64,000 nucleotides of DNA from Psilocybe azurescens (GCA_023853785.1 JAJIRX010000177.1:25808-89807); one strand, 5' to 3'. Shown: positions 1-11,329, counted from the first letter of the stretch. The notes: generated by a model from the letters alone, not told the origin. Translations and numbers: made by a program.

Positions 1-341
1 AAGAACCGAGCAGGCTCAAACATGCACATACAGTACATCCTTTGCTATATCAAGTACATATGTACTAACGTTTACTCAGCACGGCGTCCCCATCCGCTTG
101 TTTGACAGTCCGTTTATGTCAACCATCAGCATCTAGCCATTCAACAATTTAAACTATTATTCACGACACTGTGAATCATTAATGATGTGTCAGCAGCAAG
201 TCAAGATTGTCATGGTGGGCATACGTCAACTTACGGCTGAGCATCCCCGCATCGCCCTATATAAAGAAAGGACGTATTAGAATCGGAGGTTACGCCTTGG
301 CAAAACTTTCTCTGGTGTGCTTGGTTCTCCCTTTCTCTCTT

Positions 342-1176
342 ATGTCTACAGTTGTTATTCCAGATGGGTATGTCAACAAGGCTTCTGAGATAGGCGCAGT
401 ACTAAAACGACACCAGACTTGATTATGTCGCTGCATCCCTTGCAACTCTTCCCTTTCTTTTATGGTGGCAAATAGATACCGTGGCAAAGCACCGCAAGCG
501 GTCGGGCATAAAATATCCTCAAAGTACGTAAAATCCATGATCATAATATTCGAAGTGGTCTCGCTCAACCTTGAGTGTGGTATAACAGTGTACGCTGAGG
601 TGGCACAGACCGAAAAATCGAGGGACGCTCTTTTATTCAACTGCGCGCAACGTAAGTACAGCACAAATTAAGAAACAACCACGCTTATAGAGGACATTGA
701 TAGGCGCCCACCAAAACACCATGGAGCAGCTTCCACTTGTCATTTTTGGGTGGGTCAGCTTTGATTCACATTCCCCAGTCCATTGACTACTTTTTCTGCC
801 CCAATTATGACCATAGTGGTGGAATCAGTGCACTCAAATACCCAATCCCTGTTGCTGCCGCCATTTTAATGTGGACTGTCGCCCGAGTCTTTTACACCCG
901 CGGTTATATTACAGGGGGATCCTCAAAAGGTCAGTCGTGGAAACATAAGCCCGTGCCTGTGAAGTACTGTAATGCTGAGGCTTGCTCATGTGATCCAATT
1001 TAGCGGAACAGTTTAATATACCTCTGTGGACAGCTTAGCGCTGTTGGTAAGCCTGTCTCCACTAATGAATTTGAGATAGCCGTACTTACTCTATTATTAC
1101 TCCAGGCATGCTGCTCACCTCGGTTTACGTTACCGGTGGTTGGATGCTTGCAAGATTCAAGGCGTCTAATTTCTAG
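342..1176 (+). CDS. Microsomal glutathione S-transferase 3-like (MAPEG family)
   Basis: MAPEG membrane enzyme, expected to conjugate glutathione to or reduce lipophilic electrophiles and peroxides in ER or mitochondrial membranes. Seven exons can be chained in phase: 342-367, 417-523, 589-651, 704-749, 817-929, 1004-1046 and 1106-1176. The product begins MSTVVIPDG, has a first membrane segment (YVAASLATLPFLLWW), then the family core KRSGIKYPQ, YAE, FNCAQRAHQNTMEQLPL, then LKYPIP, ARVFYTRGYITG, and ends in a final hydrophobic segment. FNCAQRAHQNT and RVxYTRGY are hallmarks of fungal MGST3 proteins. One oddity: exon 5 ends AAAG before GTCAGT, which is one base too many for the expected SKRN junction with exon 6. 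This is either a one-base insertion beside an A-run or an assembly error. Identity is well supported; the last two exons and the integrity of the gene are less certain. Confidence 0.78.
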
Positions 1177-1768
1177 CCTGCTTTTACTCAATAAAGGTTT
1201 TAGACTGGATGAAAACCTTAAAGCCTGTAGCTTAATAATACCAGGGAATCTTGGGTGTCCAATTAAAAATTTAAACAACATCTTATATCCTTTGATATTG
1301 TAATGTCATGGTCAGTGAAGATCCTCTTATGAGTACAGTGTTTCACCGTCATACCCCATCAAGCTTACCAGTGGTGATATACCTGGTTCAATTAGCATTG
1401 AGTACTTCTCTTGTTCGCCCACTAACTTCAAGCTCGGCAGTCCATTCGTTTATCAACTCCGTAATAACATCGAATAATTGTCGAAAATTTTCACGTTTTA
1501 CACTAATCATGACAAACGTTTATCTGATATATCCTCCCTAGTTCTACTTGGAAGTGCAAAATTCGTGCGCGATTACCTGGAAAGGCGTACTCCCGCAGTG
1601 TACTTATTGTTTAAATTTGACCCACTACGTATTGCCAGGTACCTTGACACCGATTTTTCGTACTGAGCGCTTTGGACTCGGAGACCTTGAACGTTTTCTA
1701 CTACCTTTACCTGCATTCAGCAGAAGTTGCCTAGCGCGAGATACCAATGGCGTCGGCGTTAAAGATAC

Positions 1769-3059
1769 CAGGTGAGCCCGCTTTTGCAGTGCGGACACGT
1801 CGATAGCAGGCATCCAGGACATTCGACGGCGTTGCTATGCCGATGCTCGGAGGATGAGCCAAGGAATACGCGACAAGAAAAGCAATAAAGTCTGTCTTTT
1901 TCGACGACGGTGGGCTTAACCTCATTAAGTTTATAGCTTTTGTAGGCTCTGACGAAGCGATCCGTGATAATAGGATATCCACAGCACATCGCATTGGTTG
2001 GTAAAGCGGTGTTTAGAGGATGAGATAGCATATAATCAGCCAGAGATATGACGCAGGTCGAGCATGCATAGTGACTGCATCGAATGGGTTGAGCGTTCCG
2101 GACGTCCTTTATTATGCGGCCGCACTTAATGCAGGTCACACTGAGCATAAGCATCAGGTACTAGCTTCCCAAGGAGAGGTGAAGACAAATTACCTCTCAT
2201 CACTAACACTGCTTGAAGGGTCCGCTGTCTTAGAAGTATCCTCCAATGGTGTAGGGTTGGCAACTTCAGCTTTGTCTTCCGTAGATGGGGTTACACCGAC
2301 GCTACAGAGGAACTCAGCTAAAAAGCGCGTATATTGACGTCAAAAGAACTTACGTCGAGGGTTCAGGACTCATCAAAATGCTAGGGTCCTCTATGAGAGA
2401 TTGAGCAGTAGTTGGCGTTGGAACGCTATATATGAAATTAAGAAACAAGGCGCCTCTGTTACCATCGTAAGAGCTCACGTTGGAGGATCAGGACTCGTAA
2501 AAGGGTTAGAGTCTTCCATGCGAGATTGAGCATCGATCGGCGTGGTAATTACCTGGACGCTATAGTAAAACTCAGCAACAAAGCCCTTCTACTGTCATTA
2601 AAAGAGCTCACGTCGGAGGATCAGGACACATCAGAAAGCCAGGGTCTTCCATGCGAGATTGAGCATCATTCGGTGTCGGAAGCGCCTCCCCACGAGAGAG
2701 CATCTCTGCTGCCCTCCTATCCGCAGATGCGGCCTCCTCAGCAGCAGCAAAGGCCTCCAAATACGCTGAATCTGTGCTCATAGCACTATCAATGCTCCTG
2801 GCGAGCTTCGCATCCTCGGAGGAAACAAGAACCTCCTGAAAGGCTTCGAATTGCAGCTGATAGGCGAGCTCTTCATCCGACAGAGGGTATCTTCTCGTCC
2901 TTTGCCTTTACGCGAGCTAATCGCTTGCTCGATGTCTTCAAGAGAGAGTTTGGCGATAAGAACTGCAGTTTCGATGTCAAAATCAAGAGTGTGATCAGCT
3001 GGGAAAGATGGATCGCTAGGCCCCATCCAGGAGGTGTGTTGGGTGTAAAGTAACGACAT
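1769..3059 (-). pseudogene. RING/IBR (RBR-like) zinc-finger gene, frameshifted and 3'-truncated
   Basis: Resembles fungal RBR-type E3 ubiquitin ligase-like proteins. Exons in reading order are 3059-2612, 2559-2479, 2425-2354, 2301-2194 and 2140-1769; all later joins keep phase. The N-terminal part is acidic and helical (FDIETAVLIAKLSLEDIEQA, then KGKGRED, LSDEELAYQLQFEAF). The last exon holds a RING1-like CxxC...CxHxxCxxC...CC pattern (CIKCG, CSHYACSTC, CCGYPI), followed by an IBR-like YCFSC...CPGC...CPHC. Exon 1 needs a one-base correction near 2884-2888 to join KGRED to LSDEE. The second zinc-binding half (RING2, with the catalytic Cys) is not found downstream, where 1-1760 on this strand shows nothing recognisable. 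Exons 2 and 3 are tandem copies of the exon 1 tail. Most likely a decaying gene; a truncated functional form is possible. Confidence 0.6.
2304..2690 (-). repeat. Tandem exon-intron repeat inside the RING/IBR gene
   Basis: About three diverged copies of a roughly 125-bp unit lie head to tail, centred near 2350, 2475 and 2610. Each contains an exon segment (AQSxxED...SPDPPT) ending in a GTGAGC or GTAAGT donor, a short intron, and an acceptor ending in TATAG or TGTAG. All three introns interrupt the coding sequence after the second base of a Thr codon, so units can be added or lost without changing frame. Confidence 0.75.
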
Positions 3060-4002
3060 TAAATTGTAGACGTTCTTGTGGTTACAGACCGGAGATTGTC
3101 TTGTACCTCAGAAGAGACCCCAGCACTAGACAGGTTGGTGGCTGGTGGGAGATATCTGAAGGGCGAGACAGAATCCGGTGAAGAAAACAATATGATAGTG
3201 ACAACTTTATAGGGTCTGAATAAGCGCCCACAAGCTTCCAAATTGATCGCCGTGTTATCGATCCTGACCACAAGTCAATATCTACGAACACATGATCGAA
3301 TATTTAGAGTCAAATCCCCCTTCTCGTGAGAGAGAAGGTCAGATTTATGGTAACTCTACGGATATATCCATGGCCGTGGAAGCGCAGGCTGCAGCTCAGA
3401 ATCTTTCGAAATAAGTTAATGCCGCATTGTGACAGCTTTGGGGCAAAATTTCCGCGCAGACTTGTACAATCAGCACATGCCGACCCAAAGCTGGTTGAGT
3501 TGGTGGCCACGGTCAACACATAGATATTGCGGAGCGAAAGTTTCTTCTAAAAAGGGCAATCATAGGCCTTTGAGTTGGACTGAAGCCTGTTCTGAATCCA
3601 TGGGCCGATAGCATAAATAGTTGGAAGTCGAGTCGATGAGAAACGTATCAAGTCAAGGCAGGAGTCCTAATCCACAGAAAAGTAGGATTCTGTTGGTTTG
3701 TATATTAGATATAGACTCAAAAATGGATAAATCAAAGCACAGCTTCATTAAATCTTGTAAGCCAGCAATAAGCTCAAAGCAGAAACCCATTTTGCAGGAG
3801 GGGACATGAGGGATGGGAGCGAAGGCAACGCGTCACGCGTCAAGCTTCAAGAGCGGAGACGTAGTTTGTGACCCTAACCCAAGCTTATTGTCCTAATCCT
3901 CTCAAACCAAACAACACCGTCAGTGGACCGTTCATTCCCGAAAACCTTTTCCACCTACAACAAAGTACATCGTCCGCTCGCCCCTCCGTCCCCTTCCCCA
4001 CC
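3060..4002. other. Intergenic region between divergent RING/IBR and MICOS genes
   Basis: About 940 bp between the start of the minus-strand RING/IBR gene and the start of the plus-strand MICOS gene. No coherent exon chain or recognised protein was seen; short open frames are unconserved in appearance. It should contain both promoters. The stretch just before 4003 is C- and T-rich, common upstream of fungal start codons. Confidence 0.5.
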
Positions 4003-5082
4003 ATGTTTCGGTCCGCTTCTCGACTGGTAAGCTACCATACTGTTTCTCACTCTGCAATTCAAAGCCCCAATACACATTTCATAAACGAAAAACTGATTTC
4101 CGATGATTATATTACATAGCCAAGGAGGGCCCTTCTTTCTGCTACGGTCGCAGGAACGGCTGTCGGCCTGCACGATCCTCAGAAGGTCAGAACACACCCA
4201 CCTCTGTTCTGATCTACAAACAGCGTTCTAAACGAATCACTGCATATATGCATGCGTATCCGAACAGTTGTCAATATACCCTGCACCCGTGCCAGACGTC
4301 CTCCTCGTGGAATCGCCGTCTGTGCTGGAGAAAGAAATCGGCGTGGTCCGGCGCCACGCTATGCGCGCGTATGCCGATGCGCACGCGCACGTCCAGGGCT
4401 GGGTGTCGAAATGGATAGGCGTGGAGCACGCTGTAGAAAGTCCGTTTCCAGTCTTCCCTCTTTGGCCCCATGATTATACATGCTGACCGCCTTTCCTCCC
4501 TCCCTCCCTCCCTTCATATTTATATGTGATAACAGACCGCGTCAAAGCCATCATCTCCCCGAAGAATCCATGACCCCAGGTCTGCTCTACGTCGGCGTGG
4601 CCACGCTCACAGGGTCCATCCTCGGGCGAAACCGCATCCTGCCCACCCGCCTCCTGCTCCCGCCCATCTTCCTCCTCGCCTCCACCGACTACTTCCTCCC
4701 CAAGACGAGCGGCAACCTCTCCGCGTACCTCGGGAGCCTCGAGGACACCTATTTCCCTGCGTTCGCGCAGAAGCACGAGGTCGCGAAAGCGCACTCGCAA
4801 ATGACGTGGGAGCGCGTGAAGGAGGCGACGAAGAGCGGGAGGGAGAGGCTGGATGATGGGGCGAGGAGCGCGGTGGATAAGGTGCAGGAGGTGACTGGGT
4901 TGAAGCTGAAGGAGACGTTGGGGTGGGGGAAGGAGACAGCGCAGGAGGTTGTGGAGATCGCGAAGGAGGCCAAAGCTGTGGTGGAGAAAAAGATTGACGA
5001 GGCTGAAAAACTTGTAGAGAAGGATGTTGAAGTGGTTGAGAAGAAGGTCGAGAAGAAGGAGGAGGTCAAGAGACTAGTATGA
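4003..5082 (+). CDS. MICOS complex subunit MIC26/MIC27 (apolipoprotein O-like)
   Basis: Inner-membrane component of MICOS, the complex that shapes cristae junctions. Four exons join in phase: 4003-4026 (MFRSASRL), 4120-4185, 4268-4439 and 4536-5082. The protein starts with a short basic mitochondrial-targeting-like segment and a hydrophobic patch (ALLSATVAGTAVGLHDP). The family core follows: LSIYPAPVPDVLLVE, the long helix around VSKWIGVEHAVE, and a glycine-rich membrane segment (TPGLLYVGVATLTGSILGR) before the second hydrophobic stretch (LLLPPIFLLAS). It ends in a highly charged Lys/Glu helix of about 90 residues. ISPEESMTPG and the Gly-rich helix are typical of fungal Mic26/27. Intron 3 contains a (TCCC)n run at about 4493-4513. 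The frame is intact. Whether it is the MIC26 or the MIC27 orthologue cannot be decided here. Confidence 0.85.
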
Positions 5083-5771
5083 TATTTCTCAGATGTAAAA
5101 GGTACTATGTTGGATCCTCTGGCACATGGCGGACAAAACATTGTAGACGTCCGTCATTTGAGCAGGGATAATTAACACATTAACGTTAGCTGCTGATCGG
5201 TCATAGACAACCTGCTCCATTCAAACATTCGGGTTAGTTCCCACCCGCAGGTCTACAAAAGTCCCGACAGAGCGAATGTAAGGTATTAGAAAGTATGGGT
5301 ACCCCTCCGAAAGCAAATATTCCAGTCAAGTCAATGGTAGTATTCCGGTTATATAAATCGTAAAGACATCAGGTCGTAAGGGGGTAAGAGAGAAATATAG
5401 GTTAAGAGGGGTCCGGTTCTACTATTACTACTACTACGTCTACTACTAAGTATTTGATCCAGAGCTTGATGATTGATGGTTGAAGAGAAAATATGGATGG
5501 ATGGATGAATGAATGAATGATGACGATGATGAATAGTTATAATCGATAACGACGGATGCGGATTCGTGTGTGAATGCATGGTATGTGTGTATGTTAAGAA
5601 AGATGTGGGTGGGTGGAAAACGGTGCTTCATAGCAAGGGATGAAAATCGGAAAAAATGAGTTTGAAAAGAAAGTAACGTGTTCTCGATTAATAGTATAAC
5701 GAGAGATCGTCAGAGACCGATAACACATGAGATAGTGCAGAAAAAGAATGCATGAATGAAAGAAAAAATCA
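5083..5771. other. Convergent intergenic region with short microsatellite
   Basis: 3' flanks of two convergent genes. It holds ATGG/AATG tetranucleotide runs at about 5492-5520, followed by GATGAC-type repeats. The open frames on the minus strand here are created by this simple sequence. No gene seen. Confidence 0.6.
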
Positions 5772-7028
5772 TCATCGTCTAGCTACACGCTTCCGTTCCC
5801 GTTCATCTTCCTCAACGTCCATAGCCTCGGGGCTCATCTGAATCACGCTGATGTTTGGGTTGTGCGGCTGCAGCTGCGTGAGATTCCGTGAGCTTCTCGT
5901 CCGTCGTTTGCTGAGGCTCGACGCGGTTGTTCCTGTATAGTTCATGTTGTTTCCGCCTATGCCTCCAGGAGACGATACCGTCGATGAGGGGCCGCCGATG
6001 GAGATCGTCGTCGTGGGCGGGCTGGAGTCGAGCATCCGCATCACTGCGTGCCGCCGTTTCGTGCCAGCGCCGATGACGATGGGCGTCTCGGGGTATGCGG
6101 ACACAGACGATGCTGTGGATGAGTGAAATGGATCTGACAAATGTGAGTGTATGTGTGAGTGCGAGTGTGAATGTGCGGAGGAGAGGGAATGGATGGGCTG
6201 CATCGTGGGCCCAGAGGATTCCTTTGTGGGAGTTGGCCGAGATTTGGAGGGGCGTGTTCCGCTGCGGGGTAGCGTTGCTGAAGGCGGTGGTGATGGCGAA
6301 GATGGTTCAGAGGGTGGTTGCGTGCTGGCATGCGAAGCGGGAGAGTTCGGAGTAGGTAGAGATGCAATCTAGGATAACGACACAAAAAACAATAGATGAG
6401 TTTTTTAAATAAAAAAAATCGACACAAAGCATAGTTGCGCACTGTTTCTTTCACACGGCTCGAGGATGGCACGGGAACGGGTTTTCTGCCCTCCGACGAC
6501 TTCAGGCCGCCAACGGGAGGTGCTGGTGCAGCGCGGCTCGCAGGCACTGCCGCCGCCGCACGTTCCCCACCCTTCTCGCGCTCCTCGTCCTCGTCCTCTT
6601 CTTCCTCCCGTGCCTTTATGGCATCTACCCGAGCCTCCGTCCAGTCCATCACTCTCCCAATGGTCATACCACCGCCCTCGACGGCATGGGATGACGAGTC
6701 CGCGGGCGACTGCCCTACGTCGCCTGCCGAGACACCTTGCTGAATAAAGCTCAGCAGATCCTGACACGCAGCCGCGTATCCTGCGTTGTAAGCCCGCTTC
6801 GAGTTCTTCCTCGACGAGCGATACAGCGTCGTTATGCTCAAAGCGGCAGCTACAAGAACGAAGACGATGGGAGGTCGGTCGTCGGTGATGTGTACAAATT
6901 ACAATGAATGAAGGCAGAAGCCACAAGGAAGGAAACGCACCTTTGAAATCGTTGAGAAGCTCCTTCTCTGCATTCTGCTGAGTAGTGGGGAGTGAATTTA
7001 CGAGAGTGTTTAGGTTGAGAGACTCCAT
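5772..7028 (-). CDS. HAPSTR1/C16orf72-like conserved fungal protein
   Basis: Three exons chain in phase: 7028-6941, 6849-6443 and 6368-5772, with clean GT-AG borders. The N-terminal third is a conserved helical domain: MESLNLNTLVNSLPTTQQ, then AAALSITTLYRSSRKNSKRA, YNAGYAAACQDLLSFIQQ. The pattern of alternating Ala/Leu, TxLYRxS and a Tyr-rich helix resembles the UPF0472/C16orf72 (HAPSTR1) family, implicated in stress signalling with the ubiquitin ligase HUWE1 in animals. The rest is low-complexity: an acidic REEEEDEDEE run, Pro/Ser-rich spacers, an HSHSHSHIHSH repeat, a conserved GTKRRHAVMRMLDSSP motif, and a basic end (ERKRVARR) that could act as a nuclear signal. The family assignment comes from remembered pattern only, and function in fungi is unknown. 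The gene itself is secure because the exons agree in phase and the tail motifs look conserved. Confidence 0.75.
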
Positions 7029-7446
7029 TCAAGAACAAGATCCAGGACGAGCAGCTCTTGGACAGAGCAAGTGGTAAATGTACAAACCCTAAACGTCCCA
7101 AAACGACACTGTAAACAATCTGCCATCGATTATGTAATCTTTCCTCATCACTCGGAATCCGGTCTTCTTCTTGTACCGCACCTACTACCGGCATAGCCCT
7201 TGCAGGTCTATACAGTGATCTATTGGCGCTCGGAGACCTTTTTCTACATCCGGTGTAATTTATTGAAGAATCTTTGCTTTAAATCTGTAAATCTTTATTT
7301 ATTGTGGCTTGCTATGGTTAGAAGGTCCCGGCGGATCACGAATGAGTCACGACTACCGGATCGGTTCGTACTTTGTTCGTATCCATTCAAAATATACCAT
7401 CAAGACAAAGACAAGGGCAATGGGCATGCCTTCTATATATCGATTA
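7029..7446. other. Intergenic region upstream of the HAPSTR1-like gene
   Basis: Carries the promoter side of the minus-strand gene. I see no further exon and no clear core promoter element. Confidence 0.4.
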
Positions 7447-7579
7447 AGCATTTAGGATACATACCGCACTTACCGACCTTTGGAATAGGTTGGAAAGTCT
7501 GTGCACGAATGTTAAAGCGCGTTCTGGAAGATGCTTCGGGAATCGGGAGCACCCGGAAATCTAAATCGGCAACCATCTA

Positions 7580-8345
7580 CAGTTGACTTTCTCATAATGC
7601 ATAACGTCATAATGCATAAATGTCATACTGCATGGCTTTTTAGCTGACAACACCTTGCGAAGCAGGAAAATGCATCTATATTGCATACTGGATAATGCAT
7701 GACTCTGATACTGAGATATGCATTATGAGATTGGCTATATACAGGGTTTTGAGATGCATTTTTGTGGCATGGGCACATCAGAATTGAGCCTCAGCACGTC
7801 AGCGGTGCAGAAAATATCAGAACAGCACATTTTGAATAAATTAGAGGATTTTCAAGGATAACTTGAATAGTTTTCATAGGGGACAGATGCCCACAATGCC
7901 CCCAAAAATAATCCTATGCATAAAGCCTACAACCTTACCTGTTCTTTGTCATCTGATGCCTCAAACTACCGAAAAACTCAAAACCTTGAGCAATACCCAC
8001 ACCTTATGCTTGTAAAGAAAAGAAGGCTTGTGTAAAGAACACTCCAGGGACAGCCTCCAGGTCAGCTGCAGCAGGTCGGCATGAAAATCTGACCCTGGCT
8101 GATTGGATTAGTATTTTCAAGTTTATGAGGAGTCATTAAATGCTAAGCAAACACCTATAGATAGCCATTTTCGTCGGTCTGATGCTTAGTTAATATTGTT
8201 ATCTTATCCACTTTGTTATCACATGTCACACTTTGGCAGAGGTCACCATATGTCACATAGCTGTGACATTTTCGTACTGCATAAATCTCATAATGCATGA
8301 CTTTAGGGCTGTTCCGATTGGTATGCGTTATGAGAAAGTCAACTG
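7580..8345. mobile_element. MITE with TA target-site duplication and Tc1/mariner-like ends
   Basis: 766-bp insertion with matching inverted ends: CAGTTGACTTTCTCATAATG at the left and its near-perfect complement ending GAGAAAGTCAACTG at the right. It is flanked by TA on both sides (7578-7579 and 8346-8347). CAGT termini plus TA duplication are the signature of the Tc1/mariner/pogo superfamily. It has no transposase coding potential, so it is non-autonomous. Several subterminal copies of TCATAATGCAT-like words lie inside both ends. The sister duplication at about 22080 lacks it, which marks it as inserted after duplication or lost from the sister. Confidence 0.8.
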
Positions 8346-8590
8346 TACCTGCGACCACTGCCTTCGGTATCCCAACTTGTTCTGCTTCCAGACATACTTA
8401 TTACTTACTCCAACGCGGTCCGCGACTCATCCTTCTCTGTCGTCTCTTTTCAATCTTCTCCTCTGTGACATCACTCTACAGTTCATACTATGATTCTGTC
8501 GAAGTCCTTCCTCTGAACTGTGACCTACCTGCTGGCGTTCTCTCCTAGTCATGGGGCAATAAACGGCCCGCCATGCTGTTGGCGGCGTGC

Positions 8591-8596
8591 TATAAG
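8591..8596 (+). promoter_or_regulatory. Putative TATA box of rhamnosidase copy 1
   Basis: TATAAG, followed by TACG, lies about 45 bp before the ATG at 8638. The same TATAAGTACG word occurs at the equivalent place before the ATG of copy 2 (near 22310). Assignment rests on position and conservation between the duplicates. Confidence 0.4.
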
Positions 8597-8637
8597 TACG
8601 CCTTTCGACAAGTCTTCGTCTTGGAGAACACAGGACC

Positions 8638-11329
8638 ATGAAGCTCTGTTCCTGTCTGTTACTACCCTTGTTGTGGGTCTGCTCTTCTTCTGCCAGCGCA
8701 CCGAATGGGCCTTGGGACACATTCAACCTAGCCCCAGAATCCAAGACAGTCTATCCCAAAGCCATTCATTCCTCTCAAGGTTCGGTGAAAAATGCCAATC
8801 TGCTAGTGAAGAACAAGGGAAAGCATCTTTGTCATCGAACGGCTCTTGGGTTGCATTGGATTTTGGGATCGAAGTATGTCGCTACGGTAAAACTCAACCC
8901 AACTGCCTCCCTTAATACTGTGGATCTATATTTAGATCGGAGGACTCATATCCTTGAACTTGAACAACATCCCCACCGAATCATCATTCTCGTTATCATT
9001 CACAGAATCGCCTTCATTCATCCGCCCATCCGCATCCGATGACTCTTCCTTTCCATCCGCAAACACCACATACGACGGTGTCCTCAGCGTCGACGTCCCC
9101 GCAAAAACGGGGTACTGGACCCAGCCAGCATCTTCCTTACGAGGGGTTTCAGGTACTTGACAATCGTGTCCAATTCCGCTTCGACTATCACACTGTCGAA
9201 CGTGTCGTGCGCGATTTCTTTCGTACCTCACCTTGAGGATATGAGGGACTATTCTGGATATTTCTATGCGAAGGATCCGCTATCGAAAGACGCGGATTTC
9301 TTGACGAAATGTGCGCATATATATAATTACAATCTTAGGTTGGAATCAGAAAAATACTTACACGATCTTTACTAGTATGGTACTCGGGAGCATACACGGT
9401 TCAGACTAATACAGTCGCTCTCAACAGCGGTCGGCATGTGCCTTTTGCCCCTGCGGGATGTGCGTTCTAATTTTGTTGTCCTCACATGATATCCGGCCAT
9501 CCAAGGTTCTAATGGCTGCCATACTTATTATTTACTATGTAGCCTGGGAAAATGATGCAACGTTAGGCGTAGCAGGCCCTATCATCGTCGATGGAGCCAA
9601 ACGCGACAGGTACATTTCATGAACGTCTACTACTCATTGTTCTCTACTAACACGGCGACGCGGCGCGTAGAGCCGTCTGGCCAGGTGAAAGCACTTCCGT
9701 ATCTAAAACTAGGACATAACGCTAATGCGATCTGTAATCTAGGCGACATGGGAATAGCTGTTCCTGCCCAATTTGTTTCGACCAACGACCTTGTTCCGAC
9801 TCGCAATGCACTGTCAACCATGTTCGCAGCCATCAACCCCAAAACTGGAGCACTACCCGAATCAGGCCCGCCTTTAAGCCAACAGGGATCAGATACGTAC
9901 CACGCATGGACGCTCATCGGGACATGTGAGTAACACGGCACGCCGATGTCCGAGACCCCACTTTACTAACCTGAGCGTTACTGGTGATTGATAGATAATT
10001 ATTATCTATTCTCTGGTGATACCGCGTGGCTCCAGAATGTATGGACTAATTATACGAAAGCCGTGGCGTTTCTGGAGGGTAAGGTCGATAGTACTGGGCT
10101 GATGGACGTTACAGGACTGCGGGACTGGGCGAGACAGGGAGGTGGAGGATACAATGCAGAGGGGAACGCCATTCTTTACAAGGTACGCTTTCTACGCCCA
10201 ATCTGCTTCACTCCTAATTCTTCACTAATTCCTCTACTCTCCTCCCTGATGTAATATTAACCAAGGTCCTCACAACCGCGACCGACCTCGCAAAATACAT
10301 GAACCTCACCTCGCTCTCCTCCGCCTGGGCGCAAAACGCCACCGCCCTCAAATCGAGAAATTCAACGACGCTTTCTGGCTGGAAAGCGCCGGGATGTACC
10401 GGGACAACCAGACGACCGCCCTGTGTCCGCAAGACGCGAATTCGTTCGCCGTGCTTTTCAATTTGACGACGTCTGAGGAGCAGAAGAACTTGGTCAGTGA
10501 GAACTTGGAGATGAATTGGAATGAACTCGGGCCTGTTGCTCCTGAACTTCCGGATACGATCAGTCCTTTTATTAGTGGGTTTGAGGTGAGTGGGTTGTGG
10601 ATGATGATGATGGGTATATCTTTTTTTCTAATCTGTCTAGATTCAAGCACACTTTGAAGCAGGGAACGACGCTCGTGCACTCGATCTGATCCGACGCACA
10701 TGGGGTTACATGCTAACCACCAATCTCTCGGTGCAAAGCACCCTCTTGGAAGGATTTACAGCAAACGGCTCTCTCGCGTAAGCCTCGACTGCCTCTTCTG
10801 CGAGTATGATCCAACTCAGACTGACATCATGAATATATCACTTCCCCAGCTATCGATATAATCACGGATACAACGACGATCCAGCGTACACCTCGCACAG
10901 TCACGGATGGAGCTCCGGCCCAACGCCCGCTCTAACGTTCTACGTTCTGGGGCTGACGCTCACGGCGCCTCAGGGCAAGACATGGGCGATCTCACCGCAT
11001 ATCGGCGGGGGCTGCCTGCTGCTGAAGGTGGCTTCGAGACGAATCTTGGGTGGTTCGGCGTCAAGTGGACCACATTGGGTGGATCTGGTGGTGGAGGCTC
11101 GGAAGTTGAGGGGTTTTCATTGAGTGTTGATACCCCAGAAGGAACGAGCGGGGTGGTTACGTTGCCGGATGGAGTAGTTTCAGAGAGCTACATGGTGGAT
11201 GGTGTGAGAGTGGGAGCTCGAGCTAGTCGTAGTATTACGCTGATAGGGGAAGGCATAGCATCCAAATTTAAGGTTGGCTCCGACATCCTCGGTACCCTTG
11301 TCCCTACGCCTCTGCTTCCTTCCCTCTAA
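8638..11329 (+). pseudogene. GH78 alpha-L-rhamnosidase, copy 1 (multiple frameshifts)
   Basis: Secreted fungal GH78 enzymes release terminal L-rhamnose from plant glycosides and pectin. Ten exons can be traced: 8638-8873, 8936-9310, 9376-9459, 9543-9609, 9671-9684, 9743-9925, 9995-10192, 10266-10585, 10641-10777 and 10850-11329. The product opens with a signal peptide (MKLCSCLLLPLLWVC, then SSASA) and contains family landmarks: NGPWDTFNLAPE, AKRDRAVWPGDMG (active-site loop), TGLRDWARQGGGGYNAEGN, ALCPQDANSFAVLFNLT, ELPDTISPFISGFE, TWGYMLTTNLSVQSTLLEGF and SYTSHSHGWSSGPT-like blocks. The active-site loop is split over exons 4-6, including a 14-nt micro-exon. Frame breaks occur near 8812, 9143, 10350 and 11013. 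Length and domain order are those of a full family member, so it died recently or carries assembly errors. Confidence 0.85.

Noticed and set aside
4480..4800. Minus-strand open frame over the MICOS gene
   Set aside because: Antisense to a GC-rich coding exon with clear family motifs on the plus strand.
8638..11329. Two working rhamnosidase genes
   Set aside because: Each copy needs several independent frame corrections, and copy 2 also has a nonsense codon and lacks an active-site motif.
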